This document shows positions 13,601-24,100 of a stretch of 64,000 bases of DNA, in pieces; positions within the stretch are counted from its first letter, which is position 1; every line of letters begins with the position of its first letter. The notes below the pieces were generated by a model. The model saw only the letters and a list, made by a program, of their open reading frames with translations. It did not search any database and had not been told where the DNA came from. The DNA is from Oxyruncus cristatus (taxonomy: Eukaryota; Chordata; Aves; Passeriformes; Cotingidae): NCBI GenBank assembly GCA_013399855.1, contig VXAY01001000.1, positions 1 to 64,000 on the forward strand. Direction: 5' to 3'. Both the position numbers and the translations under genes were made by a program.

Positions 13601-16600
13601 ATTACCTTGCAGTGGGGACCATGATATGCCATGAGGCACATGTATAAGCAACAGATTGCAAGGCAATTCCTTTCTGTAATCATGGTGTTACCCTGACAGA
13701 AGTGAAGGTGGCTGGCTGTCTACATCAGTGGCCTTGTTCAGGGTCTGTAGAATCACGCCTTGGGGTTAAGAGCTCTTATGTGCTGTGTGTGTTACTCCAG
13801 GGATGAGGATGCTCCTGCAAAGATCGCAGATGAAAACGCCGTGAAACCAGAGGGCTGGCTGGATGATGAGCCAGAATATGTAGCAGACCCTGATGCTGAG
13901 AAACCTGAAGATTGGTAAGTTTACTGCCTGTTGCAAGTGATAGCAAATATTTCATGGCTTTGGTACTGACTTTAACAAGTACAAGAAGAGCTGGTTCATT
14001 GTCACTTGCTAACAAAGTCACTAATTCAGGCTGTTTTGCTTCAAAAGAAGAAGGCAGAGTTGGTTTGAAGAGTTTTGTCCTGCATTCACCTCTGCATTTT
14101 TCAACTCTTCTGTGATTTGAAGCAGAAGAGGACAGACATGTTCATCTTGCAGTTGTACCTACTTAGAAGGGGCAGTGGGGCAGTCTGTGCTCAGGGACTG
14201 GCTTTTGTTGAACCTCTGTGCTTCAGTTAGCCTTTGAAATCCTTGTTCCTTCTGCAGTATATTTATCTACAGACCTATGCTGTGCAAAGTTTCAGTATCT
14301 CCACCTTATGTTAGGAGTATTAATTTTCACGGGAATTGCACTTTGCCAAAGTCTTATGCTGTGTGAAGGCAAGGGGTGGACTTCAAAACTAGATTTTCCT
14401 TTTCAGGGATGAAGATATGGATGGTGAATGGGAGGCACCTCAGATTGCAAATCCTAAATGTGAGGCAGCTCCTGGCTGTGGAACCTGGCAGCGCCCAATG
14501 ATCGACAATCCAAACTACAAAGGCAAATGGAAGCCTCCTATGATTGATAATGTGAACTATCAGGTTGGTGTTTCCACTGCATAAACTGGTGGCCAATGCA
14601 GCGTTTCTCTTACAAAAAGCAGGGTGATTTAGATTCAGCAGGTGTAATTAAGAATTCAAATGCTGCTCTAATTGCACTGTGTTTCAAGTGGACAGATTCA
14701 AAATCCTTTCTTACCAGGCTTCACTTTTTTGTGTTGATTTCCAAAACCTACTAAGTTGCACCCATAGACATTGTAATTAAGTGCAAAGGATTGTTATTTC
14801 GCTTCATTCAAAATGGGCTGAGAACTAAAAAATTATTTTCTATTAGGTGAGGCAGAATGTCTTTTGTCTTTCCTAGGGTATATGGAAACCTAGGAAGATC
14901 CCAAACCCAGATTTTTTTGAAGACTTGGAACCTTTCAAGATGACTCCCTTCACTGCTGTGGGACTTGAGTTATGGTCCATGACATCTGACATCTTTTTTG
15001 ACAACTTTATCATCTGTACTGAAAGAGCTGTGGCTGATGATTGGGCCAATGATGGATGGGGACTGAAAAAGGCAGCTGATGGTGCTGCAGAGGTGAGAGA
15101 TGAAAGTTTAATTGTGCTGCTGGTTGGAACAGTAGAAGCATTGCTGCTATTCTCTCCCACAGCCTCTGTCAGTATATACCTGTATGTGCCAAGGCTGAGG
15201 GTTATGTTAAACCAGATTGGAACCTTAATTCCTAAATACAGTATGGTAATGGTTGCTATGAGTAACTGAGTATTCACTGCTCTCTTCTTAGTGTTTGCTC
15301 TGATAATTGGACTGTTTAGCCTAATTCTTAATTTGTAAACCATGAAAAAAGTATTTGTGCAGGGTAGCTTTAATTTTTTTTGAGTTACGAAATACAACGT
15401 TTAAAGTTGCAAAAAGTGTGTTTGAAAATTCTGTGCCTTAAACTTCAGTGCTACGACTTGCTGTATGGGATGAAATTTGACAGTTCTTTCTGTCTTACAG
15501 CCTGGTGTTGTGGGCCAGATGATGGCAGCTGCTGAAGAGCGTCCCTGGCTTTGGGTAGTCTACATCCTCACTGTGGCTTTGCCAGTGTTCCTTGTTGTCC
15601 TTTTCTGCTGTTCTGGGAAGGTAATGCATTTCCTCTGATAATCAGTCCCATATTTAAAAAGAGGTTCAGTAGAATGTGCCTTTAATGCCACAAATAATCG
15701 CCTGGGTTTGACAATGTCTTTTAGAAACAGCCAAGTGCTGCAGAATACAAGAAGACTGATGCTCCTCAGCCTGATGTGATGGATGATGAGAAAGAGGAAG
15801 AAAAAGACAAAGGGGAAAAAGAAGAAGAAGAGGAGGAGGAGGAAGCAAATGAGGAAAAGCTGGGTAGGTGAACTAGATAATCTTGAACAACATTCTCCCT
15901 GACAGAATAAACCAGCAGGATTGACAGACATGGAGTGGAGGCAATGGTGAACTGAAGATAAGTCAGAAACGAGAATGATGATTTTTTTTTTTTTAATTTC
16001 CCATAGAAGAAAAGCAGAAAGGTGATGCTGATCCAGGAAATGCTAGTCAAGAGGAGGAGGAAGAGGAGGAGGAAGATGACAGGAAACGTGCATCAGAGGT
16101 AAGAGTGTTTGATATTTGAGGGAAGCTTGTGTGTTTTTTCCCTTAGTTTATGTAGAACAGACCTTACTACAGTGTTAAAAGTTAACCTGGCTCATGTGAT
16201 ACTCCCTCCCAGTATCAGAACTTTGGAAAACTTAATCACCCTGCAGAATAGGAGTTGGTGTGACCAACTTGAGCAGAGCTGGGCACCTTGCTAAAGGCAC
16301 TGCCATAGAGCCTGCCTCAACAGAGGAGTGGGACTGCATGAAATGCATCTTCTTGAGGCAAAAGGCTTATTCAGCTTTGTGTGCAGCCAGGATGTGACCT
16401 TTTAGTGCTCCACACTGACATAATGGCTGACTTAAAAATGGGTGGAGTGTTGCTTGAAGTTAAAGGATTCTCCCAGCAGCAGAAGCTGTTGAGTGCTCCC
16501 AGCAAACAGTGTACATCCACTGTGAAAACAAGGACTTGGCTGTTTGCCACAAAGTAGTTACAGCAGTAGGTCCTTTCAAAAAGTAAATCCTAATGTAGGA

Positions 16601-16753
16601 GTGAAAGTAGATTATTCTTTGTAGGTCTTCACAAAATGGTTATTAAAGATAATCTTAGGTTTTATTTCCTTGATGTTTACACAAATTACTTTCTTGCAGG
16701 AGGAGGAAACTGTGAATAGATCACCCAGAAACAGAAAGCCAAGGAAAGATTGA
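7473..16753 (+). CDS. CANX: Calnexin, ER lectin chaperone; complete CDS in 14 coding exons, 605 aa
   Basis: Calnexin is a type I ER membrane lectin that holds monoglucosylated N-glycoproteins during folding and recruits ERp57 through its P-domain. Joined exons give 605 residues; human CANX has 592. Visible are a signal peptide (about 1-21), an acidic N-terminus, and the lectin domain with C165/C199, matching the known disulfide pair. Y169, K171, Y190, M193, E221 and E430 correspond to known sugar-binding residues at a constant offset of four. The P-domain (about 281-415) has four copies of the I-DP---KP-DW motif followed by four G-W--P-I-NP motifs, with C365/C371. A membrane segment (487-508) ends in C507-C508, the palmitoylated pair of mammals. 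A very acidic tail ends [12 protein letters not shown]596 matches the human phosphoserine. The ATG at 7473 directly follows the acceptor and opens the signal peptide. All junctions keep frame and are GT-AG. Confidence 0.97.
8122..8195 (+). CDS. CANX: CANX coding exon 2, residues 63-87
   Basis: The acceptor AG is at 8120-8121 and the donor gtgagt at 8196. It encodes [20 protein letters not shown] and the start of the lectin fold. It ends two bases into a Gly codon that the next exon completes. Confidence 0.95.
8705..8763 (+). CDS. CANX: CANX coding exon 3, residues 87-107
   Basis: The acceptor AG is at 8703-8704 and the donor gtgagt at 8764. It encodes [19 protein letters not shown], a conserved calnexin/calreticulin stretch, and ends one base into a Gly codon. 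Confidence 0.95.
8983..9124 (+). CDS. CANX: CANX coding exon 4, residues 107-154
   Basis: The acceptor AG is at 8981-8982 and the donor gtaagt at 9125. It encodes the lectin segment with [18 protein letters not shown] and [12 protein letters not shown]. The phase joins the next exon in frame. Confidence 0.95.
9828..10235 (-). repeat. Probable old, degraded CR1-type LINE fragment in CANX intron 5
   Basis: The stretch from about 9828 (tcatccactccagctgctgg, then cttagcctattcctgacaga) reads like the antisense of an old CR1 3' region. The part at 10120-10230 has the pyrimidine-rich look of the segment further along such elements. Identity is low and the match is from memory of family consensus shapes. 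It could instead be unrelated pyrimidine-rich intron. Confidence 0.35.
10391..10472 (+). CDS. CANX: CANX coding exon 5, residues 154-181
   Basis: The acceptor AG is at 10389-10390 and the donor gtgagt at 10473. It encodes [19 protein letters not shown], the calreticulin-family signature, with C165 and the sugar-binding Y169 and K171. Confidence 0.96.
11858..12050 (+). CDS. CANX: CANX coding exon 6, residues 182-246
   Basis: The acceptor AG is at 11856-11857 and the donor gtaggg at 12051. It carries [19 protein letters not shown] with C199, plus Y190, M193 and E221 of the glycan site. Confidence 0.96.
12887..13076 (+). CDS. CANX: CANX coding exon 7, residues 246-309
   Basis: The acceptor AG is at 12885-12886 and the donor gtaagc at 13077. 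It encodes the end of the first lectin segment and the first two P-domain motif-1 repeats ([24 protein letters not shown]). Confidence 0.96.
13801..13914 (+). CDS. CANX: CANX coding exon 8, residues 309-347
   Basis: The acceptor AG is at 13799-13800 and the donor gtaagt at 13915. It holds motif-1 repeats three and four of the P-domain ([24 protein letters not shown]). Confidence 0.96.
14407..14563 (+). CDS. CANX: CANX coding exon 9, residues 347-399
   Basis: The acceptor AG is at 14405-14406 and the donor gttggt at 14564. It encodes P-domain motif-2 repeats around C365/C371, including [14 protein letters not shown] and [14 protein letters not shown] at the tip of the arm, which in the mammalian protein binds ERp57. 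Confidence 0.96.
14877..15092 (+). CDS. CANX: CANX coding exon 10, residues 400-471
   Basis: The acceptor AG is at 14875-14876 and the donor gtgaga at 15093. It encodes the fourth motif-2 repeat ([14 protein letters not shown]) and the return of the chain to the lectin domain, with E430 and W432 of the glycan site. Confidence 0.96.
15501..15620 (+). CDS. CANX: CANX coding exon 11, residues 472-511 (transmembrane segment)
   Basis: The acceptor AG is at 15499-15500 and the donor gtaatg at 15621. It encodes 40 residues, including the hydrophobic span from W487 to C508 that ends CCSGK at the cytosolic face. Confidence 0.96.
15725..15863 (+). CDS. CANX: CANX coding exon 12, residues 512-558 (acidic tail)
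   Basis: The acceptor AG is at 15723-15724 and the donor gtaggt at 15864. It encodes the start of the cytosolic tail, including a run of eight Glu from an imperfect GAA/GAG repeat near 15818-15844. Confidence 0.94.
16007..16098 (+). CDS. CANX: CANX coding exon 13, residues 558-588 (acidic tail)
   Basis: The acceptor AG is at 16005-16006 after a poly-T tract, and the donor gtaaga is at 16099. It encodes [15 protein letters not shown] followed by a second run of Glu and Asp. Confidence 0.94.
16700..16753 (+). CDS. CANX: CANX coding exon 14, residues 589-605 and stop
   Basis: The acceptor AG is at 16698-16699 and the TGA stop at 16751-16753. It encodes [17 protein letters not shown]. The basic C-terminus corresponds to the RKPRRE end of the human protein, which keeps calnexin in the ER. 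Confidence 0.96.
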   Translation, partial: EEETVNRSPRNRKPRKD

Positions 16754-18063
16754 AAAAAGTCATAAGAACTTGATCTGTGATTTTTTTTTTTTTTCTGTTT
16801 TGGTTTGGGTTTTTTTGTTTTGTTTTGAAACATGGTTCTGGGAGAGGACCTTGGACACCTTACATTGAAACTTGGACAAACTTTAAGGTTTCACCATCCA
16901 CAGGTTCCAGTCACACTATCCAATGTAATGGAGTGTCTAGCAGTAAAATATTTGCAATCATCTGTTTTAAAGAGCATCATTCCTGTAGAAAGAATGCATT
17001 TAATATAATGGGCTGTGGATTTTGGAATGTAACATAACTAACCTTTTCATTTTTGGTTTTAAATATTCTTTTCTGTTTTTAAGTAGATTGGTAGAATTTT
17101 TCCAGTCTCAAACCTTGGCTTAATTTAATATATTAATTAGTGAAATATAACAATGAATCTTGAAAGTGCTAGGTGATAAAAAAATGCAGTTTTATAACTA
17201 GTTTTTTTTACAAATATGTAAATTCCTAAATGCACCGATGTCTTTATATCCCTTAAAATTTGGTAATTGTTTAAAGAAAAGTTATCAGTGTCTTTGACAA
17301 CCCCTCTGACTTCAAAAGAAAAAACTAGGGGGGGTGTATGGGGAAACAAGTAGTGAAACTGTAATTAATTATCTTCATTCTTTTGGGGGGAGGGGAAAGA
17401 GGAAGAAGGGGTGGAAGGAGGGGGTTAGACAGTCTTTAGCATATGATACTGTGCATGGCTAAAGCCCCCGTCAAGTGTTGACAAACGATCTGGGATTTGG
17501 AGTGGGTCATCTTAATGTGGCATTTCATCCTGCAGAACTTGCAGATAACCGATTTTTGTTTGTTCTTGAGCTCTTTTCGTGAAGCTGAGGGTTTGGGGGG
17601 AGGTGTGGTTAGGCTACTTCCCCCTTTCCCCTCTGCTCAGCCGCCGATTCTTTCCTCTCTGCGTGACGATACGGCTCTTCCTGAGAGCAGCTCTGCCTCG
17701 GTTGCTGAAGCACTTCGTGTTCAGCAATTTGTCAAGCTTGATTTCATAGCTAGGCCTACTCCTTTCCAGGGTCCAAACACTGAATAAGACAGTGTCCCAT
17801 ATCCTCTCACTGTTGTCACTGTATGTCTGCTGTAGAAACGGGGGAGGTAGGCAGGTACACAAGTTGAACTGAGTATTTGTTAAGGAAAAAAAAAAAAAAA
17901 GAAAAAAAAAACCACAACCAAGATGTCAGTATTGTAGATGGGGAAGGAGCATGTGGAATATCTTAACTGGTATGTGAAACTGTTTAAGTCCTTTATCTGC
18001 TCTTCATGTAACAAGTGCATTCTAAATTATATTGTGAATGTTAGGGAGTTCCAATTCCAGCTG

Positions 18064-18069
18064 AATAAA
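18064..18069 (+). promoter_or_regulatory. Candidate CANX poly(A) signal, proximal (AATAAA)
   Basis: A canonical AATAAA about 1.3 kb after the CANX stop. It would give a shorter 3' UTR by alternative polyadenylation. Confidence 0.35.
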
Positions 18070-19081
18070 TTTTTTTAAAGCGTTGAGTCTATCACATTAT
18101 ACTGTTTCAAACACTTTTTTTGTGGAATGCAGGTGAGCACTACAAGAGCATTACCTCTGAAGGTGAAATGGATGTAATTCATTACACTGTACCAAATATG
18201 TTGGCGTTTGGATGTCTATATAGATAAACTTTTGCCTTTGTTTAGAGTGAAATTAAATGTCCTGAAATTACTCTTCTTGCACTGAATTTAAACACTCCAG
18301 TGTTGTTTGGTCATAGGATAGGTATAGTGTAGGGAATAATTCCCAGGGTTTGGGGAGGGAAGAGTGTTCCAATTACCTTGCAAACAATCTAACCAATTAC
18401 TAAAAGACTCTTGTTTTGGGATTTTTTTTTTTTTTTGGTAAAACACCTTTTGCTGCCTGTCCTTATGTTGTATCCCTTGGTTGTTGTGTTTGAAATACTA
18501 GTGATCACAAATGCATAGCAGGATTTCTTGATCTTTCTGCAGTGTGCAAATAAACTATTGTAAGCAAGATACTGGAAGTAATTTCAGACTTCTGTTGGGA
18601 GCTGTTGCATGTTTAGAATGCTTTTGCCTGTTGAACACCTGGTAAATACTGCTCCTTATTGCAAATATAGCTTATACTCTGACATGGAAGATGTCATAAC
18701 TTAAGCATTGCTACTGGCTTGTTCTCAGGACTGTATTTTTATCAAGGAGCAGCTGCTATTTATGACTCTCAGTCCTTTGAGATGAAGTATATGTAAATGG
18801 TTTCAATTCAGCTAACATTTTGAGCACAACATAAAAGTCTATTAATCAAATGGTTTTTTATCTTAATATGCAAATTGCCTTAAACTCCCAAACAACCCAT
18901 GTGAATACATGTTCTTTCAAAGCATCAAAAGTGAACTTGAGATCTGCTATCAGCTTTTAAATAGTATTATATTAAAGCTAATTGTAAATCTACATTTGCT
19001 TCTGCTAAATCTGAAAAAGTCTCCTGTCTGCATGTTATGGCTTTTTTTGATACCTTAGTGTATGCTTTAAATAATCACTAC

Positions 19082-19087
19082 AATAAA
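19082..19087 (+). promoter_or_regulatory. Candidate CANX poly(A) signal, distal (AATAAA)
   Basis: A canonical AATAAA about 2.3 kb after the CANX stop. A T-rich stretch (acttttta) follows about 30-40 bases downstream, as expected of a cleavage region. Confidence 0.5.
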
Positions 19088-19105
19088 TGAAGACTTTCCA
19101 AAATG

Positions 19106-20030
19106 GATAGACAACTCAAGTTACTTTTTATCCTGCTTTCTGGCTTGGGTGCCTCAGTTTGACCTCAGAATTGCTCTTATTTTTAAAGTCTTGGAGGAAA
19201 AAAATAGTCTTCTGCATATCCTGAGTGCTTTTAAAGCGTAAGCTGTGTGTCCTAAAGTGTAGTGAAGCTCCACCTTGAAGTGGTTTTGGAAGTGTTACAA
19301 ATACTTAAAGGTGTATTTGGGCCTTTTGTGTCTGTGCACCCAAGGGTGGCGGCTCTTGAAAAGGATGCTGAACTTGATGTGCTATGTCTGAGGATGAGGG
19401 GGGTGTGTTAGACAGAGGTGGCAAATGAAAACATAAACCATTGGCTCTGAAGAACACGAGGCAGCAGAAGTGCTGGGAACAGTTTTTCTCCTGGAGCCGA
19501 TGCTCCGGCAGGGAGTTGTGAATAAGGATGCAGCTAACCAACTAACCCTTCCCAAAGCGATGCTGGGTGTGATCTGACCTTGCTGGGGCTGGTGAACAGT
19601 GAATTGTCACAGCTTGAGGCTGTGACCTCTCAAGTGCATTTTGAAGGTCTGTTTATAAGATTGACTCCAGGGCCTGAGAAGGGCTTCTTGCTAGTGCTGA
19701 CTGCTTGTAGTTGTACATTTCTGTGGTTGTCTCTCCTTCCTTACTCCTTCCTCACAAGCTCAGCTCCTTCTGTGAGGCTGTGGGTACATCCCTGGGTCTG
19801 GTGCCTGCTCTCTGCATCCCGAACTGCTGGTAAATGCCACTTCTTGCCTCGTGGTTTCAAAAAGGGGGTTTTTTGGTTCACTTTTTTTTTTTTTTTTTTT
19901 TTTGTGTTGCTGAACAAGGACTGTGATTTCATGTCCCTTTCAAACAGGTACTTGTAGATGCGACTTGAAAAAAAAAATGTAAAAACTAATCAATAAAGAA
20001 ACTGAAATCTGTTTGGCTCTCTTTGTCTAA
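19106..20030. other. Intergenic CANX-MAML1 spacer
   Basis: About 0.9 kb with no recognisable gene. It contains a T homopolymer of more than 20 bases at about 19881-19903 and a further AATAAA at 19992, which could be a last-resort CANX end. Short open frames show no recognisable similarity. Confidence 0.55.
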
Positions 20031-20252
20031 TTAGCAAAGGTGGATCGGGTGACAGTGAGGTGAGCGGTGACTCTGCTTCTCCAGCGACGGGCAAGCTCGC
20101 GGTTTGACCCGAAAGCGGAGGTTCTGCAGTGCAGAGCCCTGTTTGGAGAGGGCTTTTCCCGGGATATCGGGACCCTGATCCCGCCTGGACGGGACGGGCT
20201 CTGCTCCGTGCCCGCCCCTCCATGTCAATCACCGCTGGCTCCGCCTCTCACA
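20031..20252 (+). promoter_or_regulatory. MAML1: GC-rich MAML1 promoter / 5' flank, cut by an assembly gap
   Basis: Base composition changes sharply from AT-rich to GC-rich at about 20040 and stays high up to the gap. A GC-box-like CCCGCCCC is at 20211-20218, and a second GC-box-like site (ctccgcctc) lies just before the gap. MAML1 exon 1 coding sequence resumes immediately after the gap, so this is most likely the promoter or 5' UTR. The transcription start cannot be placed. Confidence 0.5.
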
Positions 20253-21057
20253 NNNNNNNNNNNNNNNNNNNNNNNNNNNNNNNNNNNNNNNNNNNNNNNN
20301 NNNNNNNNNNNNNNNNNNNNNNNNNNNNNNNNNNNNNNNNNNNNNNNNNNNNNNNNNNNNNNNNNNNNNNNNNNNNNNNNNNNNNNNNNNNNNNNNNNNN
20401 NNNNNNNNNNNNNNNNNNNNNNNNNNNNNNNNNNNNNNNNNNNNNNNNNNNNNNNNNNNNNNNNNNNNNNNNNNNNNNNNNNNNNNNNNNNNNNNNNNNN
20501 NNNNNNNNNNNNNNNNNNNNNNNNNNNNNNNNNNNNNNNNNNNNNNNNNNNNNNNNNNNNNNNNNNNNNNNNNNNNNNNNNNNNNNNNNNNNNNNNNNNN
20601 NNNNNNNNNNNNNNNNNNNNNNNNNNNNNNNNNNNNNNNNNNNNNNNNNNNNNNNNNNNNNNNNNNNNNNNNNNNNNNNNNNNNNNNNNNNNNNNNNNNN
20701 NNNNNNNNNNNNNNNNNNNNNNNNNNNNNNNNNNNNNNNNNNNNNNNNNNNNNNNNNNNNNNNNNNNNNNNNNNNNNNNNNNNNNNNNNNNNNNNNNNNN
20801 NNNNNNNNNNNNNNNNNNNNNNNNNNNNNNNNNNNNNNNNNNNNNNNNNNNNNNNNNNNNNNNNNNNNNNNNNNNNNNNNNNNNNNNNNNNNNNNNNNNN
20901 NNNNNNNNNNNNNNNNNNNNNNNNNNNNNNNNNNNNNNNNNNNNNNNNNNNNNNNNNNNNNNNNNNNNNNNNNNNNNNNNNNNNNNNNNNNNNNNNNNNN
21001 NNNNNNNNNNNNNNNNNNNNNNNNNNNNNNNNNNNNNNNNNNNNNNNNNNNNNNNNN
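20253..21057. other. Assembly gap of 805 N
   Basis: The run of N lies inside a GC-rich CpG-island context. By comparison with human MAML1 it hides the start codon and about 75 N-terminal codons, plus some 5' UTR. Open frames that appear to cross it have no meaning. Confidence 0.99.
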
Positions 21058-21172
21058 GCCCCCTCCGCCGGCCGCGGCCGCCGCGGGCAGCGCCGAGAGG
21101 AGCGGAGCCAACGGGCTGGACGGAGAGGCCGCCGGCGCCGAGCAGCACGGCCGCAGCAGCGCCCTGATCGCG
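21058..21172 (+). CDS. MAML1: MAML1 exon 1, visible 3' end (38 codons)
   Basis: The frame was set by joining to exon 2 across the donor gtaagg at 21173. It encodes an Ala/Pro/Gly-rich linker ending AEQHGRSSALIA, which aligns with EHGRPATHL of the human protein just before HDTVKR. The first base belongs to a codon split by the gap. Confidence 0.88.
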
Positions 21173-24100
21173 GTAAGGCCCGCGGGGCTGCGGCTGGGGA
21201 CGGGCAGGGACCGGCGGCGGTGCCCGGCTGGCACCGGGAGCGCTCCTCCGGAGCTGGATGGAGGATGGAAAACAAGCTGTGGTGGCCCGCGGTGGGAGGG
21301 CTGGGGTGGGTGCTGCTTTGCTGTACTCTGCTGTGTTACAACTTCGCGGCTGATAAGGGGTGTTTTGTTTTCACTCGTCACCTTTGCACGCTGGAAGAGC
21401 GCATAAACGCTGCTGCCTGGTGGGGTAGGGGTAGTGGCAGCCTTTCTTGGATGGTTACAATCATTCAGAGTAGTTTGTGAGTTATTTTTCTGGCTAATTC
21501 ATCTAAAGTGTCCTTGCAGAAACTGTCAGAGGGGCATTAATACCGCTTTGGATTTTTTGTTTGCCTGCTTATGTCTTTAATTTAGTCTGTCAGGGTTTAG
21601 TGGAATCGTTTGATCAGGACATGATTGTTACTCGGGGAAGTTTTAAGACAAATAAAGTGTCTGTTAATTCTGGTACAGATTGGAAAGAATTTCAGTGGAA
21701 AGGCAGCTGCTTGTTTGCCACTCACTCTAGTGGGTGTGAACACTATGGGAATCCCACTCCACCCATTAAAAACTGGCTTAGCTCAAAATCTTAATGTTTC
21801 TCTGGCTTCTCTAGCATTTCTGGTTGTAAGGACATATTCACACAGCCCTGTTTGTATATCAAGATAGCTATTGCTTAACTTATTCTGGGCCCTTTAAATA
21901 TACTGTTGTGTGCTAATGTGTCAGTAATGTAGGTTAGTAGGATAACCTCTTAAAGGCTGCCTGTCTTAATACCTGTCTGCCTTAAACCCAGGCATTTTTA
22001 AGTGGTGGCTTGCATGAAAATGATTCAGTACCATCCTGAGTGTCTTTAAAAGAGGATACTGGGTTAATCTCAGACGTTTCCAGGTTAAGATACAAAATAA
22101 ACTATATTTTTAGGGTGGTCTGTGTGTTTAATTGGATTAGAAGAGAAGGAGGATGTAATTCTCTGCTGTCTTGGACCTCATTTACAGTTTTTTAAATAGT
22201 ATCATGATGGAGTTTAGTCTATACTTGTGTATCCTGGACATGATGTGAAATACTGAAACACGGCGTGTATCAATGTCATCTTTAATATAGCCAGCACTGG
22301 GCAGCACCAGTGCAGTTTGCAGTATTTACAGGATAAGCTAAAAGTGTTACTTAGCTGAATTGTTTCATTCTGGCTGATACACCTCTGAGACAGGACTTGC
22401 TGACTGTTGTTAAGAGTGAGGGCCTTGTGACACGGTTAGAGCACTTCAAGGGGCTGTTACAGAAGGGTGCTTGAGGCAGAGAGGAACCTCTGTGCATTCC
22501 TGACACTGATTCTGTAAAACTTTACGGTTAGCTGTTGTTTAACAGGCTGATCTTGAACGTAAACTCGTGTCGGAACAAAAATGACTCAAACTTGTATTTT
22601 GTTATCTAAAGACTTGGCAGTTCTGTTTATTTCCTGCTGGGCTCTAAGGCTTTTTGCGTAGGGGGCTTTACCCATTAATAATGTGTATTTTTGTTACACG
22701 CAGAGCTCTTTAGCATGTCAAATCCTGTTGCTTAAACTGCCACCACACGTCTTCATATTGACCTTCTAAAGAAAGATGTCTCTAATTCATTGGTGTTGTT
22801 TCTCTTAAATCGCTGTGGATGTGGATTTGATCTAATTAGCATCCATTATAATGAGGGCTCTCAACAGCAGCAGGTTCTGAAGTGCACTGCACATCTGGGG
22901 AAGCCCTTGTACAGGAAGCTGCTGCCAGTGGCCAATTTACACAACAGAAGAGGGTTTTAGTGTATGAATGACTCTTCCTCGGGCTGGCCTGCTGCTTCCT
23001 TCCCAGGATCCATGACTGCAAGCTTAATTGCAGCTGCTGATTCATCACCTCGTTACTGGGGTATAAAGTTGGTTTGCTTAGTAATTCAAGTCTTGGAAAG
23101 AAAGCACAACAACAAACTTCTGCTGCTAATTTAATTGCTTTGGCCCAAGAGGTACCTCTCTAGGTTGGTATTTTACCTCTAACCATCATGTTGCAGTTAT
23201 CAAGAAAAAGCATGTGCTTTGAATGGGAAGGACATGGGTTTGGCTTACAGTAGTCAATAAAGTTTGGATGGACACTAAAATTACCTTGGTTTAAAACACC
23301 CTGGACACATTCCTTTCCAAAGAATGCTGCTGCATCAGTGAAACATGCATTATATCAGCTATTGCTGCTGTAGAGATCCAGGGTTTTCTATGAAGCTGCA
23401 TATGAAGCTTGTTTTGGAAATTGTGACTCTGTGTTGAAAGTTAATGAAGCCTTTATTTTGGTCCTTGAATGAGAGAGCAGTTCATGTAAAGGTGAAGGGT
23501 TTGTGATGTAGCATCAGAGGGTTGTAGCAGTAGGATGTGGAGCTGTACTGCCACGAGTGTGGGCAGTGCGGGCACTCCCAGGGGCTGCACTGCAGAGCAG
23601 AGATTTACCTCCTGTAAATCCAGAATAGTCACAGGGAACAGGGTGGCACCAACACATCCTCCTTAGTGTCTTGTATGATTTGGCAAGTAGACAAAATGAG
23701 ATATTTTCTCTTCTACTAGTCTTTTCTCTGGTTTAATTCACGAAGTTGGATGGATAGTGCCTACAAGCAGAAGCAAGGGTTTGATTCTTGTTTTCTCACT
23801 TAGCAGTTCTAAAATTTGAGGTACAGCAACTGAGAGAATCCAGTATTGATACAGAAATACCTTGGATTATTTGTACACCGTGTAGGCCTGTCCTTCATTT
23901 GAGGAAATGTTGAAAAACGAGTTATCTTCCTACTTTTTAAAACCTTTCAGACCAGTATTTAATGGGAAATTCGAATGTTGACATCTACTTCACATTTCTG
24001 TTGTTTAAGATGACATTATTAAAGCTGTACTCGAAGTAGGTGCTTGTTGTTTGGATAACATATTGTTTGTTGTGTTAATCTTACATTTTTGAGAAACGGG

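Larger units (their letters stand above)
7659..16699 (+). other. CANX: CANX introns 2-14 (between coding exons)
   Basis: Thirteen introns of about 104 to 1385 bases separate the coding exons, all with GT and AG ends. The longest are 9125-10390, which carries a probable old CR1 relic, 10473-11857 and 12051-12886. The second (8196-8704) contains a 12-base perfect inverted repeat at 8423-8448. I recognised no RNA gene or further protein exon in them. Confidence 0.75.
16754..19105 (+). other. CANX: CANX 3' UTR (probable extent)
   Basis: It follows the TGA and is AT-rich with several poly-A/T tracts. AATAAA signals occur at 18064, 18549, 19082 and 19992. The one at 19082 gives a 3' UTR of about 2.3 kb, near the length known for mammalian CANX, so it is my preferred main end. 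A purine-rich tract with several G runs lies at 17385-17435. Confidence 0.55.

Noticed and set aside
14925..15269. 114-codon plus-strand ORF
   Set aside because: Its first half is CANX coding exon 10 (14877-15092) in the correct frame; the rest is read-through into the intron.
15560..16050. Overlapping minus-strand frames rich in Ser, Phe and Leu
   Set aside because: They are the antisense of the GAA/GAG repeat encoding the acidic calnexin tail.
20067..21406. Long open frames crossing the 805-base gap on both strands
   Set aside because: They are open only because N is translated as unknown residues. Only the 38 codons of MAML1 exon 1 after the gap are supported.
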